Shown in pieces: positions 55,853 through 64,000 of a stretch of 64,000 nt of DNA. The translations under genes were made by a program, and so were the position numbers. How positions within the stretch are numbered: position 1 is the first letter of the stretch; the number at the start of each line of letters is the position of its first letter. The notes beneath the pieces were generated by a model that saw only the letters and a program-made list of their open reading frames with translations, did no database searches and had not been told where the DNA came from. The stretch covers positions 115,427,143 to 115,491,142 of the forward strand of contig NC_132910.1 in NCBI RefSeq assembly GCF_047675955.1, in the 5' to 3' direction. The DNA comes from Chlorocebus sabaeus. Taxonomy: Eukaryota; Chordata; Mammalia; Primates; Cercopithecidae.

Positions 55853-57028
55853 AAACAATGCATTGTATTTGAAGGAGAGAAGAAGTTTCATCAAAATGCA
55901 AAATTATGGATTGTTGTAAAGTGAAGTTGGCTAGCTATGACTGCAACGCAGATGGAGAGCGCAGTAAGAATAGCTGGTCCTATGCAATAGGCACGTCTTG
56001 AATTGCCTGCAACCAGAAAGCAAGAAAAACAAATAGAATACAACAGATTGAGGGATTGAGCTATTGCCTATTTCAGAATTCTTGATAATGTATGGCAAAG
56101 TGGTATCTTGCTGCTATAATCTTTTGTTTTCTTGTTGTGCTGTTGAATCTGGCATTTCAGGGTCAACATCAGGTTCCTAAAAGCCAAAGTCAGTTTATCT
56201 TTCTGTGCCTCCCATCATTCTTTTGAGTTACGTAAGATTGATTATTCATTTATCCTCGCTGATAGAACCATAGTTGTGTCCTATACTTGGAGAACCTGGA
56301 AAATAGCTCACCAACATAATGGCAGTATTTCTTAGTATAATACTATGTTAGGCAGAAAAACATTAAAGACCATTTGTTTTTGTCACATCTCTATTATCTC
56401 GTAATTAGTAAGGCAAGATGAAATGTCAAATTGTAATCCTTTTTTTATGGATTTGTGTTCCTATAATATATGAAAATCTTTGAGGAAGAGATGAAGCTCT
56501 GCATTATTTTTTCCATGTGGGAGGGTTCTTTTTTATAGGAGGATTAATTCTGAGGTAGTATAGTAGGTGGTTAAAGGGAAATATATACACTTATTAACAA
56601 ATCAGAATTTGTTTACAACTAATTGAATTTAAAAATTATGTCAATACTTATATTGCTTGCCAATTAGTATGATTTAAGAGTATAGGAAACAAATAAGAGA
56701 GCAAAGGTATCAATTTGGTTAAAATTTACCATTTTATAAGACTAAGCAATAATGTAGAAAAAAAACTCTTTCCTAATTAAGTGTCTTTGGGTGGTGTTTT
56801 GGCAAAATTGTAGCTGTTTACAGCCTAACCTCTTGTAAAGCCTTTAATTAGTTACATATAAAAAAAATTATCTACATCTGGCTTCTTGGATGGAAAACTA
56901 TATCTATAAAATTGTAGACTTAAAGACTCATGGAAATACATTAGAGTATCAAAAAGCAAAATGTATGAACTTTATGACAACTATGATGTATTAAATAAAT
57001 AGCTTAACTATTTTTTTAAAAAAAAAGG
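54607..57028 (+). pseudogene. CHORDC1P: CHORDC1 processed pseudogene
   Basis: Retrocopy of the mRNA for CHORD-containing protein 1, an HSP90 co-chaperone of 332 residues with two zinc-binding CHORD domains and a C-terminal CS domain. The copy runs without introns through all three. A decayed start is at 54736 (ATG). CHORD I follows (HPG and TTDFSD text, about 54813-54905), then the linker (PEPVKPEVKTTEKKELFE, about 54944-54997), CHORD II (YHSGAPIFHE, about 55256-55285, then SDFN, AQEGC) and the CS domain (about 55390-56030), ending near ELPA...KQEKQ. A probable 3' UTR ends with AATAAA (about 56993) and a poly(A) remnant at 57018-57028. Frameshifts occur near 54800 and 55095, stops are many, and an Alu splits the CS part. 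It is not translated as CHORDC1. The 5' edge is approximate. Confidence 0.92.
55542..55856 (+). mobile_element. Alu SINE inside the CHORDC1 pseudogene, sense
   Basis: Full-length Alu with a (CAA)n-rich tail. Flanks CATTGCATTTGAA (about 55526-55538) and CATTGTATTTGAA (about 55860-55872) are its target duplication, taken from the pseudogene's own coding sequence. Confidence 0.97.
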
Positions 57029-58284
57029 CTCTTAATAGGGTTTGAAGTAAAACTCATGTCACTGCTAACTGATGAAGGTCGTATTCCATAAAAACCCTCC
57101 ATCCTTCTTCTTATTGATGGATGGCTCCAAAAAATTTGCTCCCTCCAATTTCACTGATGTCTTGTGTCCTCTGTGAGCAGCCATATTTGTTAAAGCTGAA
57201 ATGTCATGATGATGGATCACAACCAGACACTCTATTCGGGGCTAGATACCTGAGCCGATCTGTCATTATGTGCAAATTATCTTCTTGCTGGATCTGGGAG
57301 AGATAACTAAGGAAGATGAAATTGCACATGGTTTTATATCCTGTTTTAACTAAACGAAGGTATGGCCCTATAAGAATGGGGGTCAGACATCATGGGACTC
57401 CATGGAGCCTGTGATTCTGGAAGTGAGCCAGCTAAGGCCCCTGAGCCTGCTCCTGCTTTCCTCTGGATTTTTAGATGCACCATGATACCTAAAAAACACT
57501 GAACACCATCTGACTTAAATTCTATTTCATATTTGTTCACTTCATGCTTAAACCCTTAGCCTGGTCCTCATCTCTTCAAATTCACCCGCATCTAACTCCA
57601 AAGATGATTCCTTGAGTTCGTTTCAGACAATGCCATTTTAGTCTCCAGCAGGAGCCCTGGGGAAACTCGCTATGTCTACTGTATCTTCCGTGAATATCAA
57701 ATCATATTTCACCATATAAAGGTTAGAATGACTTTATCAGTTTTATTAAAGCTGTAAATTTTGCTTTGAAAACCTGCCAAAGCCTGTGCTTCTAGAATCC
57801 TCTAACAACAAATTAACTCTTTTTCCCTTCTTTCTCTGCATAATCCTGCAGCCAGTCTGACCAATAGGATACTCCACGTAGAGCATGTGTGAAAATTGTC
57901 CTGTGATTCCAAACAGCAGAGTGGTATTTCTGTTTTTGTATCTGGATTCACACTTGGCACAGTGCTGTAGCTCAGAAAGAAAAACTGCACATCTAAGAAT
58001 CACAGTTCCAGGCAAGGCTGTTGGAGGCTTTGGTCTTACAGACATGAAAAAGTTGCTTTCAGTCGCTTGATGTTTTCTACTCAGGAATCCCAAACTTATG
58101 CCTTTTGTTCTCGTTCCTTGTTAAGGCCTCCTCCAGCCTCTGTGTAACATGATCTCAGCCCTCCTGAGCCTGGATTCCCCCATTGCCTCACTCCTCCCAT
58201 TGCCCTCACTATGCCTTGTGGGAACCTCTCCAGAGGACACTATCTCCTGAATGGAGAATGTTCCTTCAGATCTTTCAACTTTTG
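57029..58284. other. No recognised feature
   Basis: Unique-looking. Frames on both strands near 57746-58093 overlap each other and lack family signatures. Confidence 0.5.
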
Positions 58285-58555
58285 CTCTGAATATTCCATC
58301 CAACTACATTCTCTTTGTCTCGTTTTCCACCTGTTGAAATCCTATAGATCTTTTAGGGACCAGGCTGAATTCACATGCTTCATTCTCCTCCAATACATCT
58401 AATCACCTTTCCTCCTTTCTCCATACTCCTTTAGCACTTTGCATCCCTTTTCCCTGTCTATCTCTCTCTCTACTTTAAACGCTCATGATCATCCTGATCC
58501 TCCCAGCACCTGTCTCTGTCTTTCCAGTACTAGGCATAGCAAACAAATTGCTTAA
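58285..58555 (+). mobile_element. L2 3' region, sense
   Basis: 'CACCTGTTGAAATCCTATAG', 'GGACCAGGCTGAATTCACAT', 'CTCCTTTAGCACTTTGCATC' and 'AGTACTAGGCATAGCAAAC' follow L2 3' text. Confidence 0.65.
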
Positions 58556-58568
58556 AAAGCTCATGTAG

Positions 58569-58866
58569 GGCTGGACGCAGTGGCTCACACCTGTAATCCC
58601 AGCACTTTGGGAGGCCAAGGTGGGCGAATCACGAGGTCAGGAGATCAAGACCATCCTGGCTAACACGATGAAACTCCATCTCTACTAAAAATACAAAATT
58701 AGCTGGTGCGTGGTGGCAGGCACCTGTAGTCCCAGCTACTCGGGAGGCTGAGGCAGGAGAATGGTGTGAACCTGGGAGGCAGAGCTTGCAGTGAGCTGAG
58801 ATTGTGCCACTGCATTCCAGACTGGGCAACAGAGCCAGACTCCATCTCAAAAAAACAAAAAACAAA
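58569..58866 (+). mobile_element. AluY-like, sense
   Basis: 'CACGAGGTCAGGAGATCAAG' and 'GAATGGTGTGAACCTGGGAG' with CAGAGCTTGCAGTGAGC are Y-type. Flanked by AAAAAGCTCATGTAGG and AAAAAACTCAAGTTAGG. Confidence 0.97.
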
Positions 58867-58878
58867 AAACTCAAGTTA

Positions 58879-59165
58879 GGCCAGGCGTGGTGGCTCATGC
58901 CTATAATCCCAGCACTTTCAAAGGTCAAGGCAGGTGGATCATCTGAGGTCAGGAGTTGGAGATCAGCCTGACCAACATGGTGAAATCCTGTCTCTACTAA
59001 ATACAAAAAATTAGCCGGGCATGGTGGTGCATGCCTGTAATCCCAGCTACTTGGGAGGCTAAGGCAGGAGAATCACTTGAACCTGGGATGTGGAGGTTGC
59101 AGAGATTGTGCCATTGCACTCCAGCCTGAACAACAAGAGCAAAACTCAGACTATAAAAAAAAAAG
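58879..59165 (+). mobile_element. AluS-like, sense
   Basis: 'GGCCAGGCGTGGTGGCTCAT' with S-type 'GTCAGGAGTTGGAGATCAGC'. A small deletion lies near the B-side (TGCAGAGATTGTGCC). The right flank GGAAGCTCACATTAG is a third copy of the target sequence. Confidence 0.96.
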
Positions 59166-59179
59166 GAAGCTCACATTAG

Positions 59180-59625
59180 AAATAAAAAGAAAGATGATTT
59201 ACAAGGTGAGGCATAGAATTTGCATATGGATTATGGAGCCGAAAAAGACATGGAAGTCAAGGAGTTTGGTGCATGTTCTAGGAATAAACCAAATACCAGT
59301 GGCTGTATCATAATAATGCCCTGAGGCTTCCTTACCCACGTGACACTCAAAGACTTAAAGACTTAATATTTTATTTATTCAATTAGCCAACCAGTATCCT
59401 TTGCAAGTCAAGGCCATTTTATAAATCCTGAACAATATGTTCATCAAATCTTTGTAATTAGGGAACTATATTTCTAAAACCAAAATAAAATCCGAAAGAC
59501 ACACTCACACTTGCATTTTCCAACATTGCTAAGGAAATAAGAAAAAAAATTAGGAGACTAGACCACTGATAACGATGGAAATGTTGGTCATGGAGAAAAT
59601 TCCTTCTTTTTTCCCAGTCATTAAT
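59180..59625. other. No recognised feature
   Basis: AT-rich unique-looking sequence. Confidence 0.5.
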
Positions 59626-59629
59626 GACA

Positions 59630-59730
59630 ACTCTGGGCACAAAGATCATGGGGTCTGTGTATTTCCTTAGCACCTAGAATACTACCTGGGACATGACAGG
59701 TCTTAAGTATATGTAGAATAAATGTTTTAA
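59630..59730 (+). mobile_element. L2 3' terminus, sense
   Basis: 'CTCTGGGCACAAAGATCATG', 'TTCCTTAGCACCTAGAATAC' and 'GTAGAATAAATGTTTTAAG' are the L2 end. Confidence 0.6.
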
Positions 59731-59849
59731 GAGAAAAATTGATAAACTGTGGTTCTCAATTAAGTGTGGATGGCAAGGCAGAGAGAGACGTGTAGAGCAA
59801 CCACCAGTTTGGAGCTGGAACAGCAGAGTGGATGTTGGAGCTATTGATT

Positions 59850-60010
59850 AAAGGCATTAGTAGCAGAAAAAGCGTGGGTTCTACAGGTAAGACTGTTAGT
59901 TTGGCTTTAGATATGTGTTGAACTTGCGAGAACTTTGATCCCAATAGAGATGTCTGTTAGCTAATTGATTACTCAGGTCAGGAGCTTAGGAGAGAGGTGG
60001 CAACCAGAAA
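59850..60010 (-). mobile_element. L2 segment, antisense
   Basis: 'CAATAGAGATGTCTGTTAGC' and 'GGTCAGGAGCTTAGGAGAGA' are the reversed L2 'ccacctggatgtc' and 'ctctcctgagctcc' blocks. Confidence 0.65.
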
Positions 60011-61104
60011 TTAAGGCATCGTCTCATGGTTGCAAACTGCTAGCTCACAGACTTGTCTAGCCAGCACAACATTATTTATATTTTTGTGTCATTTGAAAAC
60101 TTTAACAAGGAAGAAGACTTCACATAAAAATCCAGATTTTCGGCTTCTCTTTAAAAAGCTGAAGATCTAGTAAAGTTATACCTACCTTCCCTCAAGCTGT
60201 CAAAGAGCGGGGGCTGAGAAGTGGCTTTCCCCTTACATGGGAATGCCCCTCAGTCACCACAGAACCTTCATTTCATGTTGTTCTCCCCATGCCAAGGATT
60301 CCAGGTACCATTGCCATCCTGTTTGTGTGGTTATTCTTAGAGGAGAGCTAAGAAAAATGAAATCTTTCTCTATCATATCTATTGAAAGTGGGAAAATTAA
60401 AACTACCAAGACTAGAAAAAAAAAATTATTTTACTTATCCAACATCTTAGTTGTGTTGCCAATCTAGCTTCTGAAGGCATTCGACGTTGTGACCTCTGAC
60501 ACAGTGTCAAGAGTTGTCTGAGTTACTGTCATGATACTCAGCTTTGAGTTTCATTGCCCAGAACCTCAGCAGCAGATGGTTCTCTCAGAAGAATACAGTG
60601 GTCTTGGGGTCAAGTTCTGTTCTTAGTTCAGCATTTTCCTTGATGCCATTGCCAAGTATTTTTACATCCTTGTTAAGCTGGTAGTTCATTCATAATAAAA
60701 TTATATATATTGATGTTTTTCTGATGATATCAATGATGAATGCAGGTTAAACTGTTACTTGCTGGGGTAAATAAGGAAGCACTAACAGTGAGCTAAAATT
60801 AAGTCATGCTTATTTTAGTAACTATAGAACTCGTGAACCTGTAAGAAATGTCACCTCTCTATGTGACACAGACTTGTTTACAGAATTCTAAAACCCCTTA
60901 GATCAGTCTTCGCTGCCTACTCCCAACCTTGATTCTTAGATACTTAGATAATACTAACGCCTTCTTCTAGAATCCTAAAATAAACTATCCTACCATTCTG
61001 GGAAAATAAATTTTAAAAGCCTCCTTGAGTTGAAGAATGAAGTACATCTTGCATAAGGAGGAAGCGCCAAATAGCTTTATTGAATAGAAACGAACAAACA
61101 ACTT
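60011..61104. other. No recognised feature
   Basis: Unique-looking sequence of about 1.1 kb. Confidence 0.5.
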
Positions 61105-61280
61105 ACTCTACTTGGGTTCAACACTGTAATCCTGCTATGAACTTGCTATCAGTCTCTGGATAAGTTAATTAACCTTTCTAAACCTTTCTGTAAAATGGGG
61201 GTTAAATAATAGCTGAATAATCTACCTCTCAGAACTGTGGAAGCTAATATGTAAAGTACTTTACAAAAGCATATGACATT
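61105..61280 (+). mobile_element. MIR SINE, sense
   Basis: 'GATAAGTTAATTAACCTTTC', 'CTTTCTGTAAAATGGGGGTT' and 'AATCTACCTCTCAGAACTGT' lie in MIR order. Confidence 0.87.
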
Positions 61281-62099
61281 TTTCAAATTTTGATTGTCAT
61301 TTCGTTTTCTGGAGATAACACATGACATATGTTGAATCTACTTTGTGTTCAAGCCAACCTTTTGTCAGCTTCCCTTTGGTTTATTAATACTACATTGATT
61401 GTTGAACTAAAACAGAGGCTTTTCATGGGTGTTTGATAAGAAAATATTACCAAGAAAGTTGTTTTTACATTAAGCCATTCTTTCAAATGGTCACTTTTTT
61501 AGCTTCCCCTTGTTATCTCTTAGTACTGACTTTACATCTAGTATTTTGATCATTTTCCTAAAAAGTCTTCCCTTCAGCGGCTGGGAGTTAGTGCAGCTTA
61601 CTAAAAGATTAAAAATAACTAAACATTGCAAATAAAGTTCTGTGCTGTCACCCAGGTGATAGGAATTGCAATGGTGCCCCCTTGCGAGGATGTTCTGTCA
61701 ATGCACCTCACAGACAAATGGGTGCAATGTGTTTTTAGAGGATATTCTCAACACTAATTTGAGTTAAATGAATTCTATGGCTCTTTATAAATGTAAGAAG
61801 CTCCCAGGTACGGCAGTCATTGACCACAATTCTCTTCACTTAGCCAACAATGCAATTAGAAGTGGACTTTTATTATAGTATTTCTGGAGTTGTATTTGTA
61901 CTCGACTGTGTCTGTAATTGGTTGCCAGGAAACAGAAGTTTTTAAAATTATATTTCAATTTGAATTTCAATTAAATTTAATAAATACATATATATGAATC
62001 CTCACTTGTCTACTTTTTAGAGGGAATAATAGGCACTACTAACTATTACTTGTCCACCAAGTACAAAGCAATGGACTTCATATAAGTTTTTTGAAATAT
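61281..62099. other. No gene recognised
   Basis: Unique-looking; includes a second, weaker CTCF-like motif on the minus strand at 61674-61687. Confidence 0.5.
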
Positions 62100-62230
62100 A
62101 ATTTGTTATGTCTATCAGATATTAACTTCCCATTTCACTTAAAAGGAAACTGAAATTCAGAGAGGTTATTCAAATTCATGTAATAGTAAGTGACAAAGCT
62201 GGAAATCAATACATCTTTGAGTCCTGTTAA
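62100..62230 (-). mobile_element. MIR SINE, antisense
   Basis: 'AAACTGAAATTCAGAGAGGT' and 'ATAGTAAGTGACAAAGCTGG' are reversed MIR core. Confidence 0.83.
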
Positions 62231-62374
62231 TTAAAGCATTAAAAGATACATATGTGTGTGTATGTATACCTACTATATAGATAGTGCTCAAAAAACTTAT
62301 CATCTGAAAAGTGATAGCAAATTAAAAATCCCAGCACATTGTGTTGATTGATGTATATAAGGTACTTTGGAAGC

Positions 62375-62480
62375 ACTTGACCCAGACTGAGGAAACCAGG
62401 GATGTCTTCTTGGTAGAGATGACACCTGAGTTCAGACAGGAAGGATGAAGAGGAGTTCTGCAGGTAAAGTAGGAAGAAGG
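62375..62480 (-). mobile_element. L2 segment, antisense
   Basis: 'GAGATGACACCTGAGTTCAG' and 'ACAGGAAGGATGAAGAGGAG' match the reversed L2 'ctcaaatgtcacctc' area. Confidence 0.65.
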
Positions 62481-63639
62481 TAGGTTGCTTCTGTCTCAGG
62501 CTAAAGCCCAGATCTGTTCTATTCTGTGATTAGTACGATGAGGTGCAGGTCCATCTAGTAAACAAAAATATGAGTCTTTTCTAAAGGATCAAAACTTGTT
62601 TCTCTCTTACATGAGAGAAATCCAGTGATGGATAATCTATGGCTGTTCTGGCAGATCTGTGGTGTTTTTAGGAACCAGCCTCCTATCCTTCCGTCCCACT
62701 CTCCACACTTAAGACTTCAAGTCTAAGGGCTCCTGAAAGGTATGGAGCTCCAACCATCACCCCCCCTGTTCAGTCCTAAGGAGGAGGAAAGGAAAGAGGC
62801 ACAAAAAGAACACCCCCCAACACTGAATCTACACTTGTTTCAATGTCTTCTCCTAAGTTGCATCCATTGTCATATTGTTGGCCAACGCATAGATATGCGG
62901 CTATACCCAGTTGCAGGGGTGGCTAGAAATGCTGCAGTGTGTACAATTAAAACGTAGGAAGAAGAAAAAGGAAGATAATAAATGGATAGGCTAGCAGCTT
63001 CCCTCAGACTCCAAATCCCATGCTTCTACACACTAGTATTGTCCCAGGTAAAAATTTTTAGGTAATTAATAAAAGAGAATAAATGAATTACAGCAAACAA
63101 ATGTCAAAGGAGAAGAAATATTTTTCAATGATCAAATGAAATATTACAACAAAGAAAACTTAGAATATATTTGTATTTGTCTCTCGCCCAAACAAAAAAA
63201 GCAACATTGAATACCTGGAGTATATCTGCCTAAAAAATAATGTCTCAAACTTAGACATTCATTAGTAAACAAGAGATCCTTCATTATCCAATTTGAGAAA
63301 GTATCTAAGTAAATTATTAATAATCTGTCAATGTGAGGCTAGGCTTTTGGTGGAAACCTCAAAAACACCAACAGTTTATGTTAATATAGCTGTTTTGGTT
63401 AAAAAAAAAAAAAGTAACTTTCACATAATTTTTTTCTTTTTCAGAGATTTTCCAGAATATATTACCTAGTCACAACTTTTAAGTATTCTTTAAATCTTAA
63501 ATACATGCCTGATAACATCTAATTGAAAAACACAGACCCACACCCACTGGAAATTTATCCCAAAAAAATCGACATTTATACTTTCAGGATAGAGACCAAA
63601 CTGCCAAGCCATCCCTGATGTTGAATTACACCTAAAACA
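62481..63639. other. No recognised feature
   Basis: AT-rich unique-looking sequence; the plus-strand frame 62742-62957 has no family signature. Confidence 0.5.
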
Positions 63640-63920
63640 CAGAATCTGAAAACGTGCGTGTGCGAAATGTATAATCAGTTAAGTCACTAATGAGGGCACG
63701 ACTGCCTGGAAGGTGTCTAAAACCTGCTTTTTGACATTGGAAGCTCTGTGCGATTTTATGCCTGGCGTGAGGTTCTGCTATGTGGCCTGGTTATTTACAG
63801 CTGGAGGCGGTATCTCTCCTCAATTTATTCCTGCCTCCTGAGGTGAAATGTGTTAGCTGGCCTGAGCGTCAAACTGCTGAAACATTTTTATTAGTGACAG
63901 ATACTTTTAATAAGGTAAAA
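63640..63920. other. CpG-retaining unique segment, possible conserved noncoding element
   Basis: No repeat recognised. About eight CpGs in 280 bp (e.g. GTGCGTGTGCG, GCACGAC, GTGCGATT, GGCGTG, GGCGGT, GAGCGTC) against a far lower background, with near-balanced composition. This could mark selection or germline hypomethylation. Confidence 0.35.
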
Positions 63921-63937
63921 ATGGCTACGGATTTGCA

Positions 63938-64000
63938 TTGGTTTTCTATTGCTGGGCACAAATTACTAGAAGCATGGAGGCTTAAAATAAAACTGATTTA
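63938..64000 (-). mobile_element. MLT1-like LTR end, antisense, cut by window edge
   Basis: 'TTTTCTATTGCTGGGCACAA' then ATTACTAGAAGCATGGAGGC and TTAAAATAAAACTGATTTA resemble the reversed 3' end of an MLT1-type LTR. Confidence 0.65.

Noticed and set aside
1..64000. CRISPR arrays, operons, prokaryotic or phage systems, tRNA or rRNA genes
   Set aside because: None seen. Repeat content is entirely primate, and I found no cloverleaf or rRNA-like sequence; Alu box A/B remnants belong to the SINEs.

Overview
This is a stretch of human or other catarrhine nuclear DNA. It is AT-rich and CpG-poor, and it carries primate-specific repeats: Alu Y/S/J copies, an L1PA/L1PB-type element and HERV-L with MLT2A-type LTRs. 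I find no intact host protein-coding gene. No open frame over about 190 codons survives, and those that look like protein families belong to dead transposable elements or to one retropseudogene. The window reads as an intergenic or deep-intronic 'repeat archive'.

Layout. 1-2.9 kb: a primate L1 with two large internal deletions, plus a second L1 ORF2 scrap beyond its poly(A). 3.0-6.7 kb: a CT-rich microsatellite, then a long decayed L2 interrupted by an L1M tail, an inverted L2 piece (itself split by an Alu), an MLT1 LTR and an antisense L1. 7-13 kb: MIRs, a complete 666-bp solo LTR and an L1 3' end. 13.2-20.4 kb: an old antisense L1M split by a younger antisense L1, which is itself split by a 6-kb HERV-L provirus (gag, protease, RT, RNase H, integrase, dUTPase, 3' LTR) that has lost its 5' LTR. 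21-37 kb: MIRs, MLT1 LTRs, L2 scraps, Alus, a TSD-flanked L1, an L1M and an LTR nested in an older LTR. 37.8-41 kb: an Alu cluster in both orientations. 41-45 kb: MaLR LTRs, two of them forming an unusually similar inverted pair. 49.7-50.8 kb: two different ERV LTRs in opposite orientation. 54.6-57.0 kb: a processed pseudogene of CHORDC1, split by an Alu. 58.5-59.2 kb: two Alus inserted at one target site. The rest is unique-looking sequence with L2 and MIR scraps.

The parts do not form a pathway; they record successive insertions. The most informative loci are the asymmetric HERV-L insertion, which has an 89-bp repeated L1 block on its two sides; the inverted MaLR LTR pair, whose similarity extends past the LTR edge; the CHORDC1 retrocopy; and a CpG-retaining segment near 63.7 kb that no recognised repeat explains. 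Family names come from pattern recognition without database searching, so subfamily labels are approximate. I found no convincing sign of an undescribed multi-gene system.
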